Part shown: positions 1 to 8,759 of the stretch, piece by piece
How positions within the stretch are numbered: position 1 is the first letter of the stretch
How the letters are laid out: each line of letters opens with the position of its first letter
Source of the DNA: an uncultured Tateyamaria sp.
GTDB taxonomy: Bacteria > Pseudomonadota > Alphaproteobacteria > Rhodobacterales > Rhodobacteraceae
DNA length: 46,653 nt
NCBI GenBank assembly: GCA_905480645.1
Contig: CAJQRC010000022.1
Span: 1 to 46,653 of the forward strand
Direction: 5' to 3'
Program-made: the position numbers and the translations under genes
The notes under the pieces: generated by a model
What the model was told of the DNA's origin: nothing
Seen by the model: the letters and a program-made list of their open reading frames with translations, nothing else
Databases searched by the model: none

Positions 1-431
1 CCAATTAAGGCGAAACATTTTGACAATTTAAGATGTTAATGGAGCTATTTCAAATAGTGTAGAGCTCTGGCTTGATAGCTTTCGGACCTCGGCGCAAGTC
101 AGGGTTGGATTGGATACTCAAATCGGGTCGATGATGCCTGTACAGTGGGTCTTGTCGATGAATTTTTTAGAAAGGTTTGTATGTTTTATTGTAACTGGTG
201 TGGTACACTTTCGATGGCTTAAGCCACTGCTAGACGTCTAGTTTGTTATACCGAGGAGCACGTGAATGCCTGAGACTGTCTTGCAGGCCAGTGTATTGTC
301 CCTGAGGTTGGCGGGCGCGTTGAAAAAAATGCTGAAGATATGATTAAGAATAATGGTCGCGTAGTAATTTGAACAAAGATTGTTTTTGACAAATTACCTG
401 AAATTTCGCTGAAAGCTTTTGATCCAAAAAG
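1..431. other. Left-edge region, possible decayed coding relic
   Basis: No intact gene is visible before the ABC ATPase stop. On the plus strand one frame from about 241 to 435 reads as protein-like sequence, including EVGGRVEKNAEDMIKNNGRV, but it is interrupted by TGA codons near 271 and 370. A second frame is open from 32 to 229 with no plausible start. This could be the tail of a degraded gene whose body lies left of the window. I do not recognise the family, and chance open sequence is an equally fair reading. Confidence 0.25.
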
Positions 432-1505
432 TTAAGCTGTGGGCAGTAGAACGGGACCTTCTGGGGCAAAACCGACGGTAACATCAATTCCCACTTCAAG
501 AGGGTGATTAACATCATCTTTAACAGCAAACATAGTTCCAAAGCTGGCTTCTAACGTATATTCCATTCGAACTCCGACATATGTTGCCTTTGCAATTCTT
601 GCTTTAAAGCCTTGTTCTGCACCAATAACTAGTCGCGAGGGTCGGACAGCGAGCTTTGCCGGTCCCGCCGACAAGCCGCGGGAGGGTAGACTATGACGAT
701 ATTCTTCGATAGCTATGACTGCGATTTCATTATTAATGCTTTCTATTCTGCATTGCAGAATATTTGCCTCACCGATAAAATCCGCCACGAATTGATCAAT
801 TGGTGCATCGTAAAGGCTGCGTGGCGTTCCGATTTGGGCGATTGAGGCATTTCGCATCACCACAATTTCATCAGAAACAGCCAGCGCTTCTTCTTGATCA
901 TGGGTTACATAAACAACTGTTAAACCCAAATCTTTTTGGATCGCGCGAATGTCTTCTCGTACTTGCCTGCGCAGTTTTGCGTCCAAATTAGATAAAGGCT
1001 CATCAAATAATAACACTTGGGGCTCCAAAACTAATGCTCGAGCAACAGCCACACGCTGTTGCTGTCCTCCAGATAATTCGCTTGGTAGTCTTGCATCAAA
1101 ACCCCTTAAACCGACAAGATCCAATCCTGCTAACGCTTTTTCGCGAGCTTCCACCTTTGAGAAACCCGAAAAGGCCAAACCATAAGCGACGTTTTCAAGA
1201 ACGCTCATATGTGGAAACAAAGCATATGATTGGAACACCATTGACACATCTCTGTCTGTAGCAGGAAGCTTAGTAACGTCCTGATCCCCGATCATTATCA
1301 TCCCAGACGATGCCATTTCTAAACCTGCAATCATCCGCAGAGTTGTTGTTTTCCCGCATCCTGACGGCCCAAGTAGAGTGACTAATTTCCCCGCTTTGAC
1401 ACTTAGATTAATATTATCTACTGCAACGACATCACGGCCAAAACGCTTAGTGACATTCTCAAAACGGACTGGCGCTGCTTTTCCAACTATACTTGCTTCA
1501 CTCAT
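432..1505 (-). CDS. ABC transporter ATPase, Fe(3+)/phosphosugar-type (FbpC/AfuC family)
   Basis: Cytoplasmic ATPase that powers the importer encoded just upstream; 357 residues from the chosen start, normal for the CUT1/ferric family. Visible motifs are Walker A GPSGCGKTT (about residues 46-54), the Q-loop at about 92, the ABC signature LSGGQ (144-148), Walker B VLLFDEP (164-170) and the switch His at about 202. A TOBE-like C-terminal region follows from about 280. The longest frame begins 24 codons earlier, inside the permease gene. The ATG at 1505 is preferred because an AGGAG precedes it and it gives an 8-bp overlap with the permease stop, typical of translational coupling. Sequence alone does not settle whether the substrate is ferric iron or a phosphorylated sugar/organophosphate. 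Confidence 0.9.
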   Translation of the reverse strand: MSEASIVGKAAPVRFENVTKRFGRDVVAVDNINLSVKAGKLVTLLGPSGCGKTTTLRMIAGLEMASSGMIMIGDQDVTKLPATDRDVSMVFQSYALFPHMSVLENVAYGLAFSGFSKVEAREKALAGLDLVGLRGFDARLPSELSGGQQQRVAVARALVLEPQVLLFDEPLSNLDAKLRRQVREDIRAIQKDLGLTVVYVTHDQEEALAVSDEIVVMRNASIAQIGTPRSLYDAPIDQFVADFIGEANILQCRIESINNEIAVIAIEEYRHSLPSRGLSAGPAKLAVRPSRLVIGAEQGFKARIAKATYVGVRMEYTLEASFGTMFAVKDDVNHPLEVGIDVTVGFAPEGPVLLPTA

Positions 1506-3720
1506 GTTTTTCTCCTGCCGTGAATTGTGTACGCCGCCCAATTTTTGTGCGACCAACCAAAAATTGAAGGAGCCCAACAGCTGCTAACATCACAAAAATC
1601 AATGTCGTTGAGTAGGCGATTGCAAGTCCATAATCATTGTTTTCGACACGGCCAATAATATAGCTAGTTGCCATGTCATACTCGGCTGAAACAAGAAATA
1701 TTACTGCTGATATGGCTGTCATTGCTCGAACGAAGCTATAGACTAAAGCTGCAAGAATTGCGGGTTTTAGCAATGGTAAAATAATTTTATGGAAAGTTTG
1801 CCACGAGTTTGCACCGAGAGTAAGAGAGGACTCGTCCAGCGACTTATCCAATTGGCTCATTGATGCTATGCCTGCTCGTACTCCAACGGGCATATTTCTG
1901 AAAATAAAACTAACAATTAGAATAATACCGGTGCCGGTGATTTCGATTGGTGGTACATTGAACGCCAAAATATAGCTAACACCAATCACAGTGCCGGGGA
2001 TGGCGAAGCTCAGCATAGTGCCGAATTCGAAAGCATTTTTGCCTATAAAATTTTGTCTTGTGAGCAAATAAGCGGTAATCAATCCAACGATTGCTGTGAG
2101 CGGTGCCGCAGCTGCTGCAATGTAAATTGTTGTCCAAAAACTGTCCCAAGCCGAACCAGTCCACCGAATTCCGCTTTCTTCAAACCTCAATGAGAAAGCA
2201 GTGATGTAATGCTTAAAGGTTAGCGTATTATTCACGCCCCAAAGCTCGACAACACTCCCATATAAAATCATTCCGTAAACAACGATGGTGAAAAGGGCCC
2301 AAGCCCCTGCGGTGATAAAAACTGGTATTGCTAGCCCCTTGGGCATTAATGGGTGAACACCAGCATCGCCTTTTCCTGAGACTGTCGTGTAGCTCTTTTT
2401 TCCTAGCCACATACGTTGGGCATAAAATGCTGAAAGAGTGAAAAATAATAAGACTAGAGCTAGGACGGCAGCACGTCCTTGGTCGTATTGTGCGCCAACA
2501 ATTGCAAAAAATATTTCGGTTGATAACACGTCAAAATTACCACCTAAAACTAGGGGATTACCAAAATCTGCCATGCTTTCTATAAAACCTAGTAGAAAAG
2601 CGTTTGCTAATCCAGGCCGCATGAGAGGAAGAGAAATTGTACGAAATGTTTGCCAGCGGTTTGCTCTCAAGGTTTGTGCTGCCTCTTCCATTGAGGGTGA
2701 AACACCTTCAACAACACCAATCAGGACTAGAAAAGCAATCGGAGTGAAAGCGAGTGTCTGCGCAATCAAAATACCAGGTAAGCCGTAAAGCCACCGCGTT
2801 GGTTGGATGCCAAAAATATCAGCAATTATACGGGTAACTGAACCTGAGAGGCCAAAAAGAAGTATCAAAGCCAGGCCAATGACAAACGGTGGGGTGATAA
2901 TTGGAAGAACAGTTAAGGCGCGAAGAGCTCTATTGTATCGGAAGCCTGATCGTGTGACGACAAGTGCAAAAACAAGACCCAGCACTGTTGTTAGACTACC
3001 AACAAGTATTGCTAAGAAAAGAGAATTCCATGCGGCGCCACACCGCCCGCCTGTTAAGCAACCAAGTCCCCAAAGGCGGGAATCAAAGAACTTGGATGCA
3101 AACATAGATGCGGAGTAACTGCCAGTTTCCGTCACAAAAGCGGCTATGAGCATCTTTGCTATTGGGAAAAAGACAAATGTTGTGACTATTACGATTACAC
3201 CGCCGATTGCACTAACGACAAAAACATCGCCATTGACTGCACCGCGCGCAGCGATGCCTTGTGTTAAAAGGAAAAGAAAAGCTGATGCAACTATAAGTGC
3301 TCCAAACCCCATACCAAATTGTCGATCTTCAAGATCTCCAAAAAGTGTTGTTAGCCAGCTAAAATTAAATCCACGGATACCAATTCCAAAGCCTTGAGCA
3401 ATTAAATATGCAAAGCCAAATGCTCCAGATAAAATCAGAACTTTAGCATATGATGGGTCGCTTTTTTTCCGTCCCAGCGCAAAAAGCGATCCAATTAACG
3501 GAATTATAAGGGGTACTAACCAAAGCTTTTCTTTCTGCCCAACAAGGAAAATAGCAGGTGCATAATCTTTATCAGAAGGATATCCATCGAACAACCAATC
3601 TAGGCTAAGAAAGCCGTCTTCCAAACCGTACCAAGGCAGGATTAGGAACCCAATCCACCCGGCGACAATCCAAAATATCAATGCCGGGTGGGTAGTTTTG
3701 TTACTAAAATTATTTCGCAA
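1498..3720 (-). CDS. ABC transporter double permease (FbpB/AfuB family)
   Basis: Inner-membrane permease of 740 residues with two complete transport domains fused in one chain, as in FbpB-type ferric importers and AfuB. Hydrophobic segments run through the whole length. Two EAA loops that dock on the ATPase are visible: EEAAQTLRANRWQTF at about residue 345 and DESSLTLGANSWQTF at about residue 630, each ending in a LPL-x-(R/K)-P motif. It lies 3 bp downstream of the binding-protein gene and overlaps the ATPase gene by 8 bp, so the three genes form one operon. The N-terminal half carries an extra hydrophobic region before the first transport domain. The substrate is inferred only from the family. 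Confidence 0.9.
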   Translation of the reverse strand: MRNNFSNKTTHPALIFWIVAGWIGFLILPWYGLEDGFLSLDWLFDGYPSDKDYAPAIFLVGQKEKLWLVPLIIPLIGSLFALGRKKSDPSYAKVLILSGAFGFAYLIAQGFGIGIRGFNFSWLTTLFGDLEDRQFGMGFGALIVASAFLFLLTQGIAARGAVNGDVFVVSAIGGVIVIVTTFVFFPIAKMLIAAFVTETGSYSASMFASKFFDSRLWGLGCLTGGRCGAAWNSLFLAILVGSLTTVLGLVFALVVTRSGFRYNRALRALTVLPIITPPFVIGLALILLFGLSGSVTRIIADIFGIQPTRWLYGLPGILIAQTLAFTPIAFLVLIGVVEGVSPSMEEAAQTLRANRWQTFRTISLPLMRPGLANAFLLGFIESMADFGNPLVLGGNFDVLSTEIFFAIVGAQYDQGRAAVLALVLLFFTLSAFYAQRMWLGKKSYTTVSGKGDAGVHPLMPKGLAIPVFITAGAWALFTIVVYGMILYGSVVELWGVNNTLTFKHYITAFSLRFEESGIRWTGSAWDSFWTTIYIAAAAAPLTAIVGLITAYLLTRQNFIGKNAFEFGTMLSFAIPGTVIGVSYILAFNVPPIEITGTGIILIVSFIFRNMPVGVRAGIASMSQLDKSLDESSLTLGANSWQTFHKIILPLLKPAILAALVYSFVRAMTAISAVIFLVSAEYDMATSYIIGRVENNDYGLAIAYSTTLIFVMLAAVGLLQFLVGRTKIGRRTQFTAGEKHE

Positions 3721-3723
3721 GTT

Positions 3724-4749
3724 TTATTGCGGCAGTGTTGAGACGTCTTCGTCCCATTTCTTTAGTAAACGCTTGCGTTCAGCGGATGAGCCATAGGTTT
3801 TGAAGTCGTAATCAATAAGAGCGATTGTCGACATGTCTGGCGCAGACGGTGACGTATTGGCGCTTTTGTTAGACGGTACTTGAAAAGCATTTACCTCTAA
3901 CGCAAGGTTCTGTGCGTCGGTAGAAAGGGCCCAGTCGTAAAACTTCTTGGCCTCATCCATATTTCGCGCTCCATCAATTATTGACATGGACCCAATTTCA
4001 TAACCCGTACCTTCACATGGGGCTACCACTTTGACTGGGAAGCCGGAGACAGCCTGTTTTACCGCATCGTGCATGAAGACGATCCCAATTGTATTTTCGC
4101 CACGTCCAGCGGCCTTGATTGGAGCTGAACCGGATTTGGTATACTGGTTGATATTAGAATGAAGACCTTTCATGAATTCGAAGCCTTCGTCCTCACCAAA
4201 AAGTTGTACCATAGACGCTAGCGTTGTGTAGGCTGTTCCCGAAGAGTTTGGGTTAGCCATTTGAACATGGCCTTTGTACTCTGGTTTTAGCAGGTCTTTC
4301 CAACAAGAGGGTTCAGGCAGATTGTTCGCTGCAAGTAGATCTGTGTTGTAGCCGTACCCAAGAGCACCTGAATAAATTCCTATTGTTTTGTCTCCGGCAC
4401 TTGTTGCCTGGCTAATAGCCCAGTCATGCAGTTGGTCACGCATTGGTGAGACGTAAGCAGCTGTCAGATTCTCTTCTGCAGCTTGTAAGTGTGGGTCACC
4501 TGTGCCGCCCCACCAGACATCTCCCTTCGGGTTGGCAGACTCAGCTTTGATTTGTGCAAAAGTCTCACCTGAAGATTTACGTGTCATGTTTACATCAATG
4601 CCGGTTGCGTCTTCAAAGCTGCGGGCCATAAGTTGACACCAATCTTCTTGTGCTGAGCAATATAGTGTAAGCTTGTCAGCGCAGGCAGCTGAAACACCAG
4701 CTGACAGCGCAACAATCGAACCAATAGCTAGTTTACTAATTTTTTTCAT
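3724..4749 (-). CDS. Periplasmic substrate-binding protein (FbpA/AfuA family)
   Basis: Secreted binding protein of the importer, 341 residues. It starts with a classical Sec signal peptide (MKKISKLAIGSIVALSAGVSA, cleavage near residue 23) and the mature part begins ADKLTLYCSAQEDW. A GTGYEIGSMSII segment resembles AfuA-like and aminoethylphosphonate-type proteins, and I see no adjacent Tyr-Tyr pair like that of classical FbpA. AfuABC, long annotated as iron transporters, are known to import hexose phosphates, so a phosphorylated organic substrate is as likely as Fe(III). The start at 4749 is preferred over one 8 codons upstream because GGGAGG lies directly before it. First gene of the operon. 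Confidence 0.88.
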   Translation of the reverse strand: MKKISKLAIGSIVALSAGVSAACADKLTLYCSAQEDWCQLMARSFEDATGIDVNMTRKSSGETFAQIKAESANPKGDVWWGGTGDPHLQAAEENLTAAYVSPMRDQLHDWAISQATSAGDKTIGIYSGALGYGYNTDLLAANNLPEPSCWKDLLKPEYKGHVQMANPNSSGTAYTTLASMVQLFGEDEGFEFMKGLHSNINQYTKSGSAPIKAAGRGENTIGIVFMHDAVKQAVSGFPVKVVAPCEGTGYEIGSMSIIDGARNMDEAKKFYDWALSTDAQNLALEVNAFQVPSNKSANTSPSAPDMSTIALIDYDFKTYGSSAERKRLLKKWDEDVSTLPQ

Positions 4750-5284
4750 TCTGTTCCTCCCAGAAGTAACCAAATTGGGTCATTTTTGCCGTCGGTCCGC
4801 CGTTTTTTTCTTCAAGTCAAAAAAGAACCGATTATTTCAGACGGTTGCGACGATATAAGTTTAATTAGCTTAGACAAATCCTTAAATTTGAAAAGAGGCT
4901 TTTTTGTAAGTATAATTTGTGCCAATCTGGCAGAGTTCCGCCAGCCATCAAATCGCTAAAAATTGTACTTAAATGTGGTGGAGTTTATGGGCTCTATATA
5001 GGGTGAGATGACTTTACATTTTGACAGTGGGATCATTAACCAAGAAGATGTTGGGAAAGTGTGAATGCTTTGGCCTCATTGTAAGATGATTTGGCAGCCT
5101 ACTCGGTATTCACAAGGTGCAGATACAATACGAGGGTTAGTGTCTTTGCTTAATTTTTTTGTAGAGGGCCTCGATTTGGTCCATGCTCAACTTCGGCAGC
5201 GAAACACTGGTGATCATATATAGAAGAAAAATACTGCGACCATCCTTGGATGGTCGTAGAGATCTTTAGAAAGAATAAACTTAG
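4750..5284. other. Divergent intergenic region between two operons
   Basis: About 535 bp separating the minus-strand importer operon from the plus-strand ThDP-enzyme operon. It should hold both promoters. It is AT-rich, with several short T runs, and no convincing coding sequence or clean consensus promoter is visible. The only marked structure is the hairpin at 5237-5256, listed separately. Confidence 0.6.
5237..5256 (+). promoter_or_regulatory. Perfect 9-bp inverted repeat in the leader of the ThDP-enzyme operon
   Basis: CGACCATCC and GGATGGTCG are separated by only TT, and the repeat ends 28 bp before the ATG at 5285. There is no following T run, so it is not a standard terminator. As DNA it could be an operator; as RNA it could form a 5' leader hairpin. 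The ribosome-binding site of the downstream gene is weak (AGAAAG), so a leader structure could matter for translation. Function is inferred. Confidence 0.45.
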
Positions 5285-7003
5285 ATGAGCAAACCAAAAA
5301 AAATTAGAGGTGGTACTTTACTAGCCCGTGCACTCAAGAACAAAGGAGTTGAACATGTGTTTACTCTTGCTGGAGGGTTTTGCAACCCCGCGCTTGAGGG
5401 TTTCATGGAATGCCAAATGCCTGTTATTAACACGCCGCATGAACAAATTGCGGGACACCTCGCCGATGGTCATGCGCGGATTAATCGCAAGCCGACCGTC
5501 TGTCTGGTGGGGCCTGAAGGGTTTGCAAATGCGGTACCAGCTATGCTGGAAGCCGCCGGGGAACGCAGCCCGGTAATATTTGTAACTGGATCATCCACGT
5601 TAAAGCGACAAGGGGCAGGAGGTTTCAAGGAAATCGACGACGTGGCAATTGCAGCTCCTTTAGTGAAATATTCGATGCAGATCACAGATGGAGAACGCAT
5701 AAGTGAATTTGTCAATCGGGCATGGATGGCTGCGACAACGGGCTATCCGGGGCCGGTGCACATATCACTGCCAGTCGACATTATGTTTTCTTCTTTCGCG
5801 CCTGATGCAGGCCTTCATGAACGTCCATTTAATCGCACTGATCGTCTCATCCCGCGTGCATGGCCTGACCCTTTAGCGCTAAAATCTATTCTTGATTTAG
5901 TATGTAAAGCGGAGCGTCCTGTGATTATTGGGGGGCACGGCGTCTGGTGGTCAAAGTCTGAAGACAAACTGGAGGCTGTAGGTAAGCATCTACGCCTACC
6001 AATTTTTAACGTACCCTATCATTCCAAACTGCTGGGCGAAGAATGTGAGGCCTACATGGGACTTGCAGATTTCCATCAATATACACCTTCAAGGCTCGCC
6101 ATCCATGAAGCAGATTTGATTTTGGTAGTTGGTGGACGGCTAGATAACCAAATGAATTTTGGTAACCCTCCATTTTTTACTAAAGATCAGACATTGGTTT
6201 GTATCAACGGTAGCCATGAGGAACTGGAGAACAATCAGGCCGCTGATGAGGTGTTACTCTCAGACCCGGGTGCATTTTTGGAAGCTTTACTATGTGTTGG
6301 AAAATATTGGTCGGACTGGTTTGATTTGCAAAAGGAACGCAGAGCTACTTGGGTAAATGAATGGTATGATCATATTGCTGAAGAAACGGCGAAGCCAGGT
6401 AAGATGCATCCGCTACAACTATCGCTGGACGTACAAGAACAGATGGACGATGAAGATTGGCTGATTTTCGATGGTGGCAATACGCATTTTTGGTCTGAAA
6501 TTGCAGTGAACATGGCTGGCTGGCGCGGTCAAAAATTAGGTGGTATAATGCACCCTGGAAATTATTCCCTACTTGGGGTCGGTGTATCTTTTGGAGTGTC
6601 GGCTAAGTCTGTGCATCCTGATAGAAACGTCGTGGTAATTTCAGGGGATGGAGCATTTTTGTCAGGTGGGCTGTCAATTGAATCCGCTTTTCAAGATAAT
6701 CTACCAATCACAATTGTTATCGATAATAACGGCGGCCTCGATTGCATAAGTCAACAACAAGAACGCTTATTTGAAAACGGCAAACATTTTGCTACTGATT
6801 TTCGCGATATTCCGTTTCATAAAATGTGTGAAGGGTTAGGTGGACATGGTGAATTAGTCGAGGAACGTGATCAACTCGCACCTGCTCTTCAGCGTGCTAT
6901 GGCCAGTGGGAAAACGGCTATTGTGAATGTAAAATGTCGTGGAGTAATAAGCCCGATTGTAGCAGCCACATCGGACAAAAGAGACAAGGCTTCGATTGAA
7001 TAA
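5285..7003 (+). CDS. Thiamine-diphosphate-dependent enzyme, acetolactate-synthase/2-hydroxyacyl-lyase type
   Basis: A 572-residue member of the ThDP family with the PYR, central and PP domains in order. The catalytic Glu that activates the cofactor is present (E53 in PHEQIAGHLADGHAR), which argues against glyoxylate carboligase. The ThDP/Mg motif starts with GDG at residues 454-456 and ends in NN 24 residues later. A GFKEIDDVAIAAP segment near residue 115 matches the GAFQE-D-V region of ALS-like and 2-hydroxyacyl-CoA-lyase-like enzymes. It probably makes or breaks a carbon-carbon bond next to a keto group. It is not obviously housekeeping IlvB, because no small subunit follows. Its stop overlaps the next start (TAATG), so it leads a three-gene block. 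Substrate unknown. Confidence 0.85.
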   Translation: MSKPKKIRGGTLLARALKNKGVEHVFTLAGGFCNPALEGFMECQMPVINTPHEQIAGHLADGHARINRKPTVCLVGPEGFANAVPAMLEAAGERSPVIFVTGSSTLKRQGAGGFKEIDDVAIAAPLVKYSMQITDGERISEFVNRAWMAATTGYPGPVHISLPVDIMFSSFAPDAGLHERPFNRTDRLIPRAWPDPLALKSILDLVCKAERPVIIGGHGVWWSKSEDKLEAVGKHLRLPIFNVPYHSKLLGEECEAYMGLADFHQYTPSRLAIHEADLILVVGGRLDNQMNFGNPPFFTKDQTLVCINGSHEELENNQAADEVLLSDPGAFLEALLCVGKYWSDWFDLQKERRATWVNEWYDHIAEETAKPGKMHPLQLSLDVQEQMDDEDWLIFDGGNTHFWSEIAVNMAGWRGQKLGGIMHPGNYSLLGVGVSFGVSAKSVHPDRNVVVISGDGAFLSGGLSIESAFQDNLPITIVIDNNGGLDCISQQQERLFENGKHFATDFRDIPFHKMCEGLGGHGELVEERDQLAPALQRAMASGKTAIVNVKCRGVISPIVAATSDKRDKASIE

Positions 7004-7338
7004 TGGCGATACTTACCTCACATACTCTTAACGGTGCAGATGGCACCCACGCTGGGAATATTACCGTTACCTTGCGTAACCTAATAACGGGTGAAACTAT
7101 TCTAAAATCAAAAATGGATACGGGAGGCCGGCTGTCTGAACAGATTGACGCAAGTATAATAGATCAGAACGCTACATACGAACTGGTTTTCGATACTGCG
7201 TCTTACTGGGTAGAGCGCAACACGAAAGCAACCGTTGAACAAATAGCACTGCGTTTTGGTATGCCAGATCGAGAGGGTTCTTATCACATGCCGGTAATAC
7301 TTAATCCCAACTCTTATTCTATGTGGTGTTCTGCCTGA
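7003..7338 (+). CDS. 5-hydroxyisourate hydrolase-like (transthyretin-related) protein with altered C-terminal motif
   Basis: An 111-residue protein of the transthyretin-related family, about the usual HIUase length. N-terminal SHTLNGADG holds a candidate catalytic His (H7), TGGRL holds the Arg (R43), and SYHMPVILNP holds the second His (H95) in the family's YHVPLLLSP position. True HIU hydrolases end in the tetrapeptide YRGS, but this protein ends WCSA (residues 108-111), so the last three active-site positions are replaced. The ring-opening chemistry may be kept on a different cyclic substrate, or activity may be lost. No urate oxidase or OHCU decarboxylase gene lies nearby. It overlaps both neighbours by 1 bp, which suggests a role in the same pathway rather than in purine breakdown. 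Confidence 0.75.
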   Translation: MAILTSHTLNGADGTHAGNITVTLRNLITGETILKSKMDTGGRLSEQIDASIIDQNATYELVFDTASYWVERNTKATVEQIALRFGMPDREGSYHMPVILNPNSYSMWCSA

Positions 7339-8447
7339 TGGATGGTTTGAACATGTCACGACGCTTAAGGCGCACGCCCTATACAGACCGAGTTGAGCAA
7401 TCAGGAGTGCGCGGTTTCTCTGTGGTTAATCACATGCTTTTGCCTAAGGCTTTCGGCTCAACAGTTGAGGAGGATTACTGGCATTTACGCAAACATGTAC
7501 AGATTTGGGACGTTTCTTGCCAACGTCAGGTACTGATCAATGGTCTTGATGCTGCTGCTCTTTTGCAATGGATGACGCCGCGCGATATCTCAAAAGCAAA
7601 GGTTGGTGACTGCTTCTATATCCCCATAATCGATCCGAAAGCAGGATTGATTAATGATCCAGTTATGCTGAAATTAGATGAGGATCGTTTTTGGTTGTCC
7701 ATCGCAGACAGTGATGTGTTACTTTATGCGATGGGACTTGCGTTAGGTCGTGGACTTGATATCGAATTATCAGAGCCTGACGTTTCGCCTTTGGCAATAC
7801 AAGGGCCAAAAGCTGAGGCTCTATTGGTTGATTTATTTGGTGAACAGGTTCGTGAAATTGGTTTCTTTAAATTTGGCTGGATTGATTTTGAGGGAACAAA
7901 ACAACTAATCGCTCGGTCCGGATACTCCCGTCAGGGTGGCTATGAAATTTATCTCGAAGGTGGGCATCTGGGTTCAGCACTCTGGGATGCTATTTGGGAT
8001 GCAGGACAAGCATATGGTATTAAACCTGGTTATCCAAACCTCATTGAGCGGATTGAAGGCGGACTACTTTCTCTTGGTAACGAAATGACTCGAGACAATA
8101 ACCCATTAGAAATCGGATTGGGTAAGTTTTGTACTTTGGATGGGTCAATAGATTATATCGGATGCGATGAACTTCAAAAGATTGCTGGACAGGGGGTTCA
8201 GCGAGAAATTCGTGGTATTGTTTTTGATGGTGACCGATGTCCTGTCTGCTCAAAACTCTGGCCGGTAATGGTGGGTAGCAAACAAATCGGAGGAGTGACA
8301 TCTGCCGTTTGGTCACCAAGACTTAAGCGTAATATTGGTTTATCTATGATTGATCGAGACTATTGGAAAGCGGGACAAGTCGTCACCGTACATTCTGAGG
8401 ATGGCGAGGTTCGACCCGGAGAAGTTTCAATGTTGCCATTCTCTTAG
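7338..8447 (+). CDS. GcvT-family aminomethyltransferase, DmdA-like
   Basis: 369 residues with the GcvT fold that moves a methyl or aminomethyl group to tetrahydrofolate. The N-terminus SRRLRRTPYTDRVEQSGVRG, then NHMLLPKAF, YWHLRKHVQIWDVSCQRQV, FWLSIADSD, VSPLAIQGPKA, ARSGYSRQGGYEIY and GNEMTRDNNPLEIGLGKF, closely follow the layout of DMSP demethylase (DmdA) and its non-DMSP relatives. The start at 7338 overlaps the preceding stop as TGATG; an ATG at 7353 is also possible. The ThDP enzyme and HIUase-like neighbours are not part of known DMSP demethylation. The substrate may therefore be another methylated sulfonium or amine. Family confidence is high, substrate confidence low. Confidence 0.85.
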   Translation: MDGLNMSRRLRRTPYTDRVEQSGVRGFSVVNHMLLPKAFGSTVEEDYWHLRKHVQIWDVSCQRQVLINGLDAAALLQWMTPRDISKAKVGDCFYIPIIDPKAGLINDPVMLKLDEDRFWLSIADSDVLLYAMGLALGRGLDIELSEPDVSPLAIQGPKAEALLVDLFGEQVREIGFFKFGWIDFEGTKQLIARSGYSRQGGYEIYLEGGHLGSALWDAIWDAGQAYGIKPGYPNLIERIEGGLLSLGNEMTRDNNPLEIGLGKFCTLDGSIDYIGCDELQKIAGQGVQREIRGIVFDGDRCPVCSKLWPVMVGSKQIGGVTSAVWSPRLKRNIGLSMIDRDYWKAGQVVTVHSEDGEVRPGEVSMLPFS

Positions 8448-8759
8448 TTAGCTGCCGCCTGGTAGTGTATTTCGAGTACACTTCTATCAGACTAGAGCGC
8501 TAGGCTCTGCGCTTAACTTTGCCATACGTTTGATAAATTTTGATCACACCGATGTAACGCAAGATAGCATATATACAACAATAATAGATACTTAGCGCTT
8601 TTGATAAAACCACTTATCCTTAATAAAGGCACAGACTAAACAGGCTGTAAAAGGTGCGTTGCAAACCGTAGAATTCATTTTAAGCATAAATTAAGATACA
8701 TTACTTGTCCAAGGAGTTAGACGCTTAGATTATGTTTTTATTGGATGCGGAAAGCCAGA
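8448..8759. other. Gap between the two catabolic gene blocks
   Basis: About 310 bp without a recognisable gene. Just after the GcvT-like stop there is a weak hairpin (AGTGTA at 8464-8469 with TACACT at 8477-8482) and a second short one (AGAGC near 8495 with GCTCT). Neither has a good T tract. A promoter for the MttB block probably lies here, but no clean consensus stands out. The two blocks could still be cotranscribed. Confidence 0.5.

Noticed and set aside
5285-7338. Urate degradation module (HIUase with glyoxylate carboligase)
   Set aside because: The ThDP enzyme keeps the catalytic Glu that glyoxylate carboligase lacks, the HIUase tail is not YRGS, and no urate oxidase, OHCU decarboxylase or allantoinase is present.
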